From assembly GCA_947461645.1 (NCBI GenBank), contig CANHMN010000041.1, positions 1 through 10,290 of the forward strand: a DNA stretch of 10,290 nucleotides. Direction: 5' to 3'. Positions 1-5,766 of the stretch are shown piece after piece. A program made the position numbers and the translations under genes. Within the stretch, counting starts at the first letter, position 1, and each line of letters begins with the position of its first letter. Source of the DNA: Chitinophagaceae bacterium. Lineage in GTDB: Bacteria > Bacteroidota > Bacteroidia > Chitinophagales > Chitinophagaceae. The notes below the pieces were generated by a model. It saw only the letters and a program-made list of their open reading frames with translations, was not told where the DNA came from and made no database searches.

Positions 1-636
1 CAATTCAATAATATCTTCTGTAAACACCTGATAGGGTTGAAATTGTGGATTGTCGCTTTCTAAGGTTATTTTGTTTTTGCTTCTGTTGTTTTTTTGAATG
101 CGTTTGTAAACAATACCTTCATTTTTACTAACAACAATATATGCCTGTCCATTTTTGGCATCCTCAAGCGATTCAATTTTTTCACCTACAATAATGCTGC
201 CACTAGGCGTAGGCAACATACTGTCACCAATGATTTCAAAGGCTCGGTAGTTCCCTCCTGAGAGCATAGGAAGGGTAAACGTATTCAACTCATCAATGAA
301 TTCACTGTCTGCATAACCTGCTAAATAGCCTGCAGCAGCTTTAATGGGAACAAAGTGAATGATATTTCTGTCTGCCGAAAGCATTTTCTGCATTCTTCTT
401 TTTTGAAGATAACCTCCGGTTTGTACAGAAACAGAAAGATCTTTTAACAGCAACTCATCCAAAGAGAGTTTAAACATATTGGCAACCACTTCCAATACTT
501 CAATCCTTGGGTCGGCTCTCTCCTCCTCGTAAGCACCAATGAGTGAGCGTTTGATGTTTAATTTTTGAGCAAACTCCTCTTGGGTCCAACCACGTAATTT
601 TCTTAAATACTTCAGGTTTAATCCGGCTTTTGACAT
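1..636 (-). CDS. HTH/S24-peptidase transcriptional regulator (LexA/CI-like), 3' end beyond window
   Basis: I translated 212 codons from the ATG at 634-636; the frame is open to the left edge, so the C-terminus is missing. Residues about 4-60 form an XRE/Cro-type helix-turn-helix (KLRGWTQEEFAQKLNIKRS, then IGAYEEERADP). A linker leads to an S24 (LexA/UmuD) fold. Ser139 in GDSM and Lys178 in VYKRI are spaced like the LexA Ser-Lys dyad. Ala102-Gly103 in KAAAGY sits where LexA and CI proteins cleave themselves. In this family the N-terminal domain binds DNA and the C-terminal domain dimerises, with self-cleavage on stress in some members. Here all the residues for cleavage are present, but cleavage itself is inferred. 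It is more likely a stress or autoregulated repressor than a prophage repressor, since no phage gene is visible. It is not UmuD, because it has an HTH. Confidence 0.93.
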   Translation of the reverse strand, partial: MSKAGLNLKYLRKLRGWTQEEFAQKLNIKRSLIGAYEEERADPRIEVLEVVANMFKLSLDELLLKDLSVSVQTGGYLQKRRMQKMLSADRNIIHFVPIKAAAGYLAGYADSEFIDELNTFTLPMLSGGNYRAFEIIGDSMLPTPSGSIIVGEKIESLEDAKNGQAYIVVSKNEGIVYKRIQKNNRSKNKITLESDNPQFQPYQVFTEDIIEL

Positions 637-641
637 ATTAA

Positions 642-687
642 ACTAATTTAATTAGCTCAAATATACTAACTTTTTTAGTTTTACAAA
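642..687 (-). promoter_or_regulatory. Autoregulated promoter of the S24 regulator, with two operator dyads
   Basis: On the minus strand a perfect -7 element TATATTTG (658-665) lies 18 bases downstream of a -33 TTTG (684-687), matching the Bacteroidota TTTG / TAnnTTTG pattern. Two dyads of the form ACTAA-N5-TTAGT flank the -7 element. One is in the spacer (665-679, perfect 15-base dyad). The other lies just downstream, around the expected transcription start (642-656, perfect over 643-655, CTAATTTAATTAG). Their centres are 23 bases apart, about two helical turns, so dimers would sit on the same face. Motif, spacing and position are seen directly. Binding by the adjacent S24 regulator, and hence autorepression, is inferred. 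Confidence 0.65.
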
Positions 688-751
688 ATATTTTAGCAAT
701 TATTTTTAGAATGTTATTCTACAATTCGTGATTGATTGCATCTGTATGCAG

Positions 752-782
752 TTTTATTGTTGGGCATTTACAAGTACATTTG
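752..782 (+). promoter_or_regulatory. Candidate promoter of the surE operon
   Basis: TACATTTG at 775-782 is a full match to the Bacteroidota -7 consensus. The -33 position holds only TTTT (752-755), 19 bases upstream, which is a partial match. Transcription would begin around 789, giving a leader of under ten bases before the ATG at 797. Confidence 0.45.
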
Positions 783-796
783 TAAAAAAATTAATT

Positions 797-1258
797 ATGG
801 CTACACTGATTTTTCACAACCTGACCAGATGGATGGTGCTGGTATTTGGAATTTGGGCTGTTGTAAATGCTATTACTGGCTTGACATCAAAAAGAACATT
901 TTCAAAAACAGATAAATTAAGCGGCTTGTTGTTTATGGTATTTTGTGACATACAATTGTTGCTTGGTTTGGTTTTGATTTTTACCAATGGCTGGTTATCC
1001 AAAATTCAAAACGGAATGGGTGCACTAATGAAAAACCCAACAGACCGTTTTTTTGTTGTTGAGCATGGCTTTATGATGATTCTTGCTTGGATATTGGTTC
1101 ACGTAGGATATACTGCTGTTAAAAAAGCCCCTGCAGAAAAAAAACATAAGAAAATGCTGGTATTCTTTGGCATTGCATTGTTACTTATTTTCATCTCCAT
1201 ACCTTTTGCCTACAAAGGAAATGATATAGCTCGTCCGCTGTTCCGCTGGTTCAATTAA
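797..1258 (+). CDS. Conserved four-helix membrane protein (cytochrome b-like, unknown function)
   Basis: This 153-aa inner-membrane protein has four predicted helices at about residues 9-28, 42-63, 88-107 and 119-138, joined by short basic loops. His7 (FHNLTRW), His90 (VEH) and His102 (VHVGY) lie in or at helix ends and could bind haem. Proteins of this type in Bacteroidota are sometimes labelled cytochrome b-like, but I cannot show haem binding. I chose the ATG at 797: the frame is open back to 728, but the extra 23 residues look unlike a conserved start and would overlap the promoter. An A-rich leader (TAAAAAAATTAATT) precedes it. It ends 5 bases before surE, so the two are probably co-transcribed. 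Confidence 0.8.
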   Translation: MATLIFHNLTRWMVLVFGIWAVVNAITGLTSKRTFSKTDKLSGLLFMVFCDIQLLLGLVLIFTNGWLSKIQNGMGALMKNPTDRFFVVEHGFMMILAWILVHVGYTAVKKAPAEKKHKKMLVFFGIALLLIFISIPFAYKGNDIARPLFRWFN

Positions 1259-1263
1259 TACTT

Positions 1264-2046
1264 ATGAAAAAAAAGAACAAAGATTTACCTGTAATATTGA
1301 TCACTAATGATGACGATATCACTTCAAAGGGTATCCGAAGTTTGGTGGAAGCAGTGAAAGATTTAGGTAAAGTAATTGTAGTAGCTCCCGACAAGCCTCA
1401 AAGCGGCATGGGACATGCCATTACAATCGGCTCGCCCCTTAGAATGAACAAGGTAAATCTATTTGGAGAGATAGAGGCATGGCAAACATCAGGTACACCG
1501 GTAGATTGTGTAAAACTCGCTGTAGATAAAATCCTGCACAGAAAGCCTGACATCTGCTTGAGCGGAATCAACCATGGCGCCAATCATTCCATAAACGTCA
1601 TTTACAGCGGTACTATGTCTGCAGCCATGGAAGCAGCCATAGAAGGCATCCCAAGTATAGGATTTTCCTTGATGGATTATAAGTATGATGCTGATTTTGA
1701 AGCTTCAAAAGGCATTGTAAGAAAAATGGTACAATACGTTTTGGGTTTGAAGAATCCTGATAAACATTTATTGTTGAATGTAAACATACCTGCCGTAGCA
1801 GCAAATAAAATAAAAGGCATAAAAGTTTGCAAGCAGGCTTATGCCAAATACGATGAAGAATTTCACGAACGTATCGACCCGCAGGGGAAAAAATATTACT
1901 GGCTAACAGGAGAATTTAAAAACTACGATAAGGCAAAGGATACGGATGTATGGGCTTTAAAACACAACTACGTAAGTGTGGTTCCAGTGCAATTCGATCT
2001 TACCAACTACACTTTAAAAAAACAATTGGAAAAGCAGCTTTTTTGA
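1264..2046 (+). CDS. surE: 5'/3'-nucleotidase SurE
   Basis: SurE is a metal-dependent phosphatase of nucleoside 5'- and 3'-monophosphates that acts in the cytoplasm. The 260-aa length is normal. Visible motifs are TNDDD (14-18, metal ligands Asp16 and Asp17), APDKPQSG with metal ligand Ser47, TSGTPVDCVKLA (75-86), SGINHGAN with Asn103, YSGTMSAA (114-121), NVNIP (172-176), YYWLTGEF (211-218) and a closing SVVPVQFDLT. The one oddity is in the signature NDDG, where the Gly is replaced by Asp18; the metal-binding Asp pair is intact, so activity is still expected. It sits 5 bases after the membrane protein gene and 1 base before the next small gene, forming a tight operon. Confidence 0.96.
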   Translation: MKKKNKDLPVILITNDDDITSKGIRSLVEAVKDLGKVIVVAPDKPQSGMGHAITIGSPLRMNKVNLFGEIEAWQTSGTPVDCVKLAVDKILHRKPDICLSGINHGANHSINVIYSGTMSAAMEAAIEGIPSIGFSLMDYKYDADFEASKGIVRKMVQYVLGLKNPDKHLLLNVNIPAVAANKIKGIKVCKQAYAKYDEEFHERIDPQGKKYYWLTGEFKNYDKAKDTDVWALKHNYVSVVPVQFDLTNYTLKKQLEKQLF

Positions 2047-2047
2047 A

Positions 2048-2353
2048 ATGATACTATCCAAAGACAACACTAAACTGGGACTGCTATTGGGAACAATAGC
2101 CCCATTGCTCGGACTACTGGCTTTCAAATGGTATAACTTTGGAATCTATAGCTACAAAGTATTTTTTGTTGAGTTGTTTAATCCATTATACAATTACAAA
2201 ATTTTAACCGCTAGTTTAAGCATCTCGCTTTTGGCCAATGCGCTAATTTTCACATTGTACATCAACGCAGGCAAAGACAAAACAGCTAAAGGGATTTTCA
2301 TTACAACCTGTATTTACGGATTGGTCATTTTATTGATCAAAACATTCGCTTAA
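2048..2353 (+). CDS. Small membrane protein, unknown function
   Basis: I do not recognise a named family for this 101-aa hydrophobic protein. It has three likely membrane helices at about residues 8-28, 52-74 and 81-99, with a charged AGKDKTAK loop before the last. There are no obvious catalytic or metal-binding residues. The ATG starts 1 base after the surE stop, so it is almost certainly translated from the same mRNA. From memory, some Bacteroidota have a small membrane protein like this between surE and lpxB. Here no lpxB follows, and the operon ends. Confidence 0.8.
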   Translation: MILSKDNTKLGLLLGTIAPLLGLLAFKWYNFGIYSYKVFFVELFNPLYNYKILTASLSISLLANALIFTLYINAGKDKTAKGIFITTCIYGLVILLIKTFA

Positions 2354-2364
2354 AACCTTTCAAC

Positions 2365-2402
2365 ATCAATAATTAAGGCTTATTGATTTTTCAAAAATCA
2401 AT
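2365..2402 (+). terminator. Competing AT-rich hairpins after the surE operon, possible weak terminator
   Basis: ATCAATAA (2365-2372) pairs with TTATTGAT (2380-2387) around a 7-base loop, followed at once by TTTT; this resembles a weak terminator. The right arm also begins a second perfect dyad, ATTGATTTTT (2382-2391) with AAAAATCAAT (2393-2402), separated by a single C. Only one of the two can form at a time. Both are nearly all A/T, so their stability is doubtful. Confidence 0.35.
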
Positions 2403-2522
2403 TAACAAACCCTTTAAAATTTATTGGCTATTGGTTAACAATTACCGGTAGATAAAGTCATTAAGTTTGTGATGAAATCGTAATCATAAAGATTTTCTCA
2501 TAAGCAGTTAGTTTTGGTAACC

Positions 2523-2554
2523 GAGGCCCTTATTCTTAAGGGCCTCTTTCTTTT
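2523..2554 (+). terminator. Strong intrinsic terminator (plus strand)
   Basis: GAGGCCCTTA (2523-2532) and TAAGGGCCTC (2537-2546) form a perfect 10-bp stem with a TTCT loop, followed by TTTCTTTT. The T tract makes it a plus-strand terminator. It would stop read-through from the surE operon into ftsY, or end a small RNA. On the minus strand the hairpin is not followed by a T tract, so it is a poor terminator for ftsY. Confidence 0.85.
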
Positions 2555-2595
2555 ACTGCATTTCTATAGAAGGTTCTAGATGAGGGGTTATATTA

Positions 2596-3564
2596 TTATC
2601 CTTCCATTTGAAAAAGGCCATCTACAAAGTCTACTTTATCAAACACCAGCAAGTCTGTGGCCTTCTCTCCTACTCCGATAAATTTTACAGGAATATTGAA
2701 TTGATCTGCAATAGCCAACACTACCCCACCTTTGGCTGTGCCATCAAGCTTTGTAATTGCCATTGCAGTAACTTCTGTGGCGGCGGTAAAATGCTTGGCC
2801 TGCTCCAATGCATTTTGACCGGTACTTCCGTCAAGCACGAGAAGGACTTCATGTGGTGCATCAGGAATTACTTTTTGAATCACTCTTTTTATTTTGGACA
2901 ACTCGTCCATCAGGTGAGACTTGTTGTGCAATCGTCCTGCTGTATCTATTAGTATGACATCTACGTTTTTTGAAACTCCGCTTACCACTGTATCATAAGC
3001 AACCGATGCCGGATCGCTTCCCATTTCTTTTTTGACAATAGGTACGTTTGTTCGATCGCTCCAAATCGTTAACTGATCAACAGCAGCTGCCCTAAAAGTA
3101 TCCGCAGCACCAAGCAATACCGACTTGCCTGCCAAGGTAAAATTATGGGCTAGTTTACCGATGGTGGTGGTTTTGCCTACTCCATTCACGCCCACAACAA
3201 GGATAATATGTGGTTTATGTGTTGAGGGCAGCTCATAATTTTTATAGGAAGTATCTTGAGGGGCATCAACAAGTAGGTTTTGAATTTCCGCCTTGATAAT
3301 GTTATTTAACTCTCCTGCATTCAGGTATTTGTCTTTGGCAATTCTCTTTTCGAGGGCCTCTATTATCTTTACAGTAGTAGCAATACCAACATCAGCACTA
3401 ACGAGCGCGTTTTCCACCTGATCTAATACTTCCTCATCAATGGTTGATTTACCTACAATGGCTTTGGCAATTTTACTGAAAAAACCTTCGCGGGTTTTCT
3501 GCAAACCCTGGTCGAGGGTTTCCTGCTGTTGTTTTTTTCCGAAGAGTTTATCAAACAATCCCAT
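2596..3564 (-). CDS. ftsY: Signal recognition particle receptor FtsY
   Basis: FtsY is the membrane-associated SRP receptor GTPase, which pairs with Ffh to deliver ribosomes making membrane proteins to the translocon. The 322-aa protein has the N domain (about 15-105) and the G domain. Motifs are the G1 P-loop GVNGVGKT (125-132), DTFRAAA (155-161), DTAG (207-210), TKLDGTAKGG (271-280) and GVGEKATDLLVFD (297-309). The acidic A domain of the E. coli protein is absent. A short amphipathic, basic N-terminus (MGLFDKLFGKK) remains and probably serves as the membrane anchor. It lies downstream of the rpmB-rpmG-bL38 cluster, separated by a terminator-like hairpin, so it may be expressed by read-through or from its own weak promoter. 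Confidence 0.97.
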   Translation of the reverse strand: MGLFDKLFGKKQQQETLDQGLQKTREGFFSKIAKAIVGKSTIDEEVLDQVENALVSADVGIATTVKIIEALEKRIAKDKYLNAGELNNIIKAEIQNLLVDAPQDTSYKNYELPSTHKPHIILVVGVNGVGKTTTIGKLAHNFTLAGKSVLLGAADTFRAAAVDQLTIWSDRTNVPIVKKEMGSDPASVAYDTVVSGVSKNVDVILIDTAGRLHNKSHLMDELSKIKRVIQKVIPDAPHEVLLVLDGSTGQNALEQAKHFTAATEVTAMAITKLDGTAKGGVVLAIADQFNIPVKFIGVGEKATDLLVFDKVDFVDGLFQMEG

Positions 3565-3610
3565 GTTTATGAATATTAAGTTACCGATTGTAAATATTGG
3601 GAATTGACCT

Positions 3611-3647
3611 AAAACAAATAAAGCCGTTCATGACAGAACAGCTTTAT
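3611..3647 (-). terminator. Intrinsic terminator-like hairpin between bL38 and ftsY
   Basis: Read on the minus strand, ATAAAGCTGTTC and GAACGGCTTTAT form a 12-bp stem with one G-U pair and a 6-base loop. TTTGTTTT follows (plus-strand 3611-3618, its first T being the last base of the stem). On the plus strand the G-U becomes a C-A mismatch, which supports a minus-strand role. It would end or reduce transcription from the ribosomal genes before ftsY. Confidence 0.7.
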
Positions 3648-3668
3648 CCAATTTATGCATTTCCTTAA

Positions 3669-3836
3669 TTAGCTTAAATGATCTTTGATTTTGTCTTTAT
3701 GTACCATAGCTTCTTTGAAGGTATAGGCACCTGACTTTGGGCTGCGAATAGTACGAATAACTTTAGTCCAGTTTTTCGCCTCTGCTGCTGCTTTTTGATC
3801 TTTGGTCTTGATCGCGGTTTTAGCTGCTTTTGCCAT
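3669..3836 (-). CDS. DUF4295 family small protein, probable ribosomal protein bL38
   Basis: I read this 55-aa gene directly from the sequence; it is short enough to be missed by length cut-offs. It starts MAKAAKTAIKTKDQ, is strongly basic, and contains the conserved core NWTKVIRTIRSPKSGAYTFKEAMVHKDKIKDHL (about 22-54). That core matches the DUF4295 family, which in Bacteroidota follows rpmG. From memory, this family was recognised as a 50S protein, bL38, in the Flavobacterium johnsoniae ribosome structure; the gene context agrees. It follows rpmG after 65 bases and precedes a terminator. The leader before the ATG is A/T-rich, with no Shine-Dalgarno sequence. Identity as DUF4295 is firm; the bL38 name rests on recall. 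Confidence 0.88.
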   Translation of the reverse strand: MAKAAKTAIKTKDQKAAAEAKNWTKVIRTIRSPKSGAYTFKEAMVHKDKIKDHLS

Positions 3837-3901
3837 GTTTTATTTTTTTATTTTCCACAAATCTTGTTTCTGTGAAATAGTAGATTCGAGGTAAAGATGA
3901 A

Positions 3902-4084
3902 TTATTTGATTTCTTTGTGAACAGTAACTTTCTTCAGAATAGGATTGTACTTTTTCAATTCCATTCTTTCAGGAGTGTTCTTTTTGTTTTTGGTAGTGAT
4001 GTAACGGCTTGTACCTGCCTGACCGCTGGTCTTATGCTCAGTACATTCCAAAATCACTTGAACCCTGTTTCCTTTCTTTGCCAT
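3902..4084 (-). CDS. rpmG: 50S ribosomal protein L33 (bL33)
   Basis: This basic 60-aa protein of the large subunit has the bL33 pattern: [18 protein letters not shown], then [24 protein letters not shown] and a basic tail. It has only one Cys (Cys14), so it is the zinc-free form without the paired CXXC motifs. Bacteria with both forms switch between them when zinc is scarce, but no second copy is visible in this window. It sits 24 bases after rpmB and 65 bases before the bL38 gene, in one transcription unit. Confidence 0.97.
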   Translation of the reverse strand: MAKKGNRVQVILECTEHKTSGQAGTSRYITTKNKKNTPERMELKKYNPILKKVTVHKEIK

Positions 4085-4108
4085 TGTTGATCTTTTTGAT
4101 ACGCTTTA

Positions 4109-4345
4109 TTAAATTTTTTCACCGGCAGCGCGCAATTGCTTAACAACGCTGTACAAACCATTTTTGTTAATGGTTCTGATGGCTTCTGATGAAACCTTTA
4201 TCGTAACCCATTTGTCTTCCTCTGCAAGGAAGTAACGCTTGGTTTGCAAATTAGGCAGAAACCTGCGCTTGGTTTTGATATTGGAGTGAGAAACCTTGTT
4301 TCCTGTGATGGGTTTCTTACCCGTTAACTGACATACTCTAGCCAT
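4109..4345 (-). CDS. rpmB: 50S ribosomal protein L28 (bL28)
   Basis: This 78-aa protein of the large ribosomal subunit is recognised by MARVCQLTGKKPITGNKVSHS, followed by NIKTKRRFLPNLQTKRYF and the C-terminal TIKVSSEAIRTINKNG. Only one Cys (Cys5) remains, so zinc binding is unlikely. It is the first gene of the rpmB-rpmG-bL38 unit. A good promoter lies just upstream, giving a leader of about a dozen bases. Confidence 0.97.
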   Translation of the reverse strand: MARVCQLTGKKPITGNKVSHSNIKTKRRFLPNLQTKRYFLAEEDKWVTIKVSSEAIRTINKNGLYSVVKQLRAAGEKI

Positions 4346-4364
4346 GATGCTGAATTTTGGACGG

Positions 4365-4395
4365 CAAAGGTAAGGATAAAAGATTTAATTTCTAA
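4365..4395 (-). promoter_or_regulatory. Promoter of the rpmB ribosomal operon
   Basis: On the minus strand, TACCTTTG (4365-4372) fully matches the -7 consensus TAnnTTTG. Nineteen bases upstream lies TTAG (4392-4395), a 3-of-4 match to the -33 TTTG. The predicted start is about 12-14 bases before the rpmB ATG. Its -33 region overlaps that of the divergent osmC promoter. Confidence 0.65.
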
Positions 4396-4424
4396 TTGTT
4401 TACCTCAAAAACTTTTTAAGTTTG
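4395..4424 (+). promoter_or_regulatory. Promoter of the osmC-family gene
   Basis: TAAGTTTG (4417-4424) is a full -7 match, preceded 18 bases upstream by ATTG (4395-4398). Transcription would start near 4431, giving a leader of about 25 bases that ends in a run of A just before the ATG. Confidence 0.6.
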
Positions 4425-4455
4425 GCGCAATTTCTGGAATTTTGACAAAAAAAAT

Positions 4456-4872
4456 ATGCCGAATCACCACCAAATAAGCGTAAAACACCAACAAAATCAT
4501 GCCTTTGATGCTCAAATCGATCAATACCAGGTTCCAATGGACTCCACCGATGAGCACTCTTCAAATTATGGGGCAAGTCCCAAAAAAATGATGCTAGCCG
4601 CACTGGCAGGATGTACGGGGATTGATGTGGTTTACATTCTCAACAAAATGAAGGTTAATTTTTCCCAATTCTCCATAGATGTTGATGCTCAACTTACTGA
4701 AGAACATCCGGTAATTTATGACAATGTATCCATTGTATATCACATCAGAGTTGAGGAGGCAGATAAGGCCAAGATGGAGAAGGCCGTTATGCTTTCCAAA
4801 GAAAAATACTGTGGTGTTAGTGCCATGTTCAGTCATTTTTCAAAGGTCGAATTCAAGATTGTTTTCCTTTGA
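4456..4872 (+). CDS. OsmC/Ohr-family protein
   Basis: This 138-aa protein belongs to the OsmC superfamily, whose members reduce organic hydroperoxides using two cysteines and form dimers in the cytoplasm. The core helix GASPKKMMLAALAGCTGIDVV (39-59) carries Cys53. The second Cys is Cys119 in EKYCGVSAM, so the pair needed for peroxidase activity is present. It is closer to the YhfA-like group than to classical Ohr, as judged by GCTGIDVVYILNKM and SKEKYC; the substrate is therefore uncertain. It is divergent from rpmB, and its 3' end overlaps the exporter gene on the other strand by 20 bases. The ATG follows an A-rich leader. Confidence 0.92.
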   Translation: MPNHHQISVKHQQNHAFDAQIDQYQVPMDSTDEHSSNYGASPKKMMLAALAGCTGIDVVYILNKMKVNFSQFSIDVDAQLTEEHPVIYDNVSIVYHIRVEEADKAKMEKAVMLSKEKYCGVSAMFSHFSKVEFKIVFL

Positions 4873-5743
4873 TTTTTGAGTGACGAATTACCCTATACAT
4901 CTGTATGGTAACTGCAGCAAGAATCAACAAAATGCCGTAATAAAATTGCGGATGAAAGGACTTCCCTTCCCCCAAAATAAGGAAGGCTAAAATAATTCCG
5001 TAAAGCGGCTCAAGGTTGTATGTTAGGTTGGAAGTAAAAGCAGAGATTTTTTTAAGTGCACTCAACTGCAATTGAAAGGCCCAAACAGTACAAAAAACAC
5101 AAAGCACCAAAAGCCACACCAAATCAGTTGGTTTGGGAAGAACATAATCAGGCGCTCCGAACGAATAAAAATAAAACGGCAAAAGAAAGGTCAAAAAAAC
5201 AATACCACCCACAAATTCATAAAAGGTAAGTACTTGTGGGGTAAATTTTTGTAAAAGCTTCTTGTTGTAGATGGGGAAAATAGCACTTCCGATTGCTGCA
5301 AACATTCCAAAAATAATTCCAACCTTGTATTGTGGATGAAAATCAAAGATGATGTAAATACCAAGCAAGGACAATAATCCCAATATCATTTCTACCCATA
5401 CAAATCGCTTACCTGTGATTATGGGCTCGAACAAGGAGGAGAAAAAACCAGCTGCAGAAATACAAACCACTGCTACAGAAGCATTCGCGTATTTGATGCT
5501 TCCATAAAAAGCAACCCAATGAGAGGCCAGTATCATACTCACGCCAAAAATTTGAAAAAAATCTGTCCGTGAAATACGCTTAAATTCTTTCCTGTAAAAC
5601 GCAATAAATCCTAAAAGAACAATTGAAAACAACAATCGGTACCAAACCAACAAACCCTCATTCAACTGAATGAGTTTACCCAATATGGCCGTAAATCCTG
5701 CTAGGAAAACGGCAGTATGTAATTGTGCGAATGCTTTTTTCAT
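4853..5743 (-). CDS. EamA-family (DMT superfamily) transporter
   Basis: This 296-aa inner-membrane protein has about ten hydrophobic helices arranged as two EamA repeats. The repeats end in the matching segments ANASVAVVCISAAGFFSSLFEP (86-107) and ISAFTSNLTYNLEPLYGIILAF (233-254), the latter followed by LGE. The family mostly exports amino acids or other small metabolites; no substrate can be read here. I chose the ATG at 5741-5743; the frame extends to a TTG at 5773, but the added residues (VKNEEKKIK) are only the translated A-rich leader. It starts 23 bases after the Lrp-type regulator gene in the same direction, so they are probably one operon. An Lrp-controlled amino-acid exporter is a common pairing, which makes amino-acid export the best guess. 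Confidence 0.92.
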   Translation of the reverse strand: MKKAFAQLHTAVFLAGFTAILGKLIQLNEGLLVWYRLLFSIVLLGFIAFYRKEFKRISRTDFFQIFGVSMILASHWVAFYGSIKYANASVAVVCISAAGFFSSLFEPIITGKRFVWVEMILGLLSLLGIYIIFDFHPQYKVGIIFGMFAAIGSAIFPIYNKKLLQKFTPQVLTFYEFVGGIVFLTFLLPFYFYSFGAPDYVLPKPTDLVWLLVLCVFCTVWAFQLQLSALKKISAFTSNLTYNLEPLYGIILAFLILGEGKSFHPQFYYGILLILAAVTIQMYRVIRHSKIKGKQS

Positions 5744-5766
5744 TTTAATTTTTTTTTCTTCATTTT

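Noticed and set aside
728..796. Upstream extension of the four-helix membrane protein
   Set aside because: The 23 added residues look like translated intergenic DNA and overlap the promoter; the ATG at 797 gives a family-like start.
2562..2580. TTCTATAGAA palindrome followed by TTCTAGA near the ftsY stop
   Set aside because: It is short, all but A/T, and lacks a T tract in the ftsY direction; it is not convincing as a terminator.
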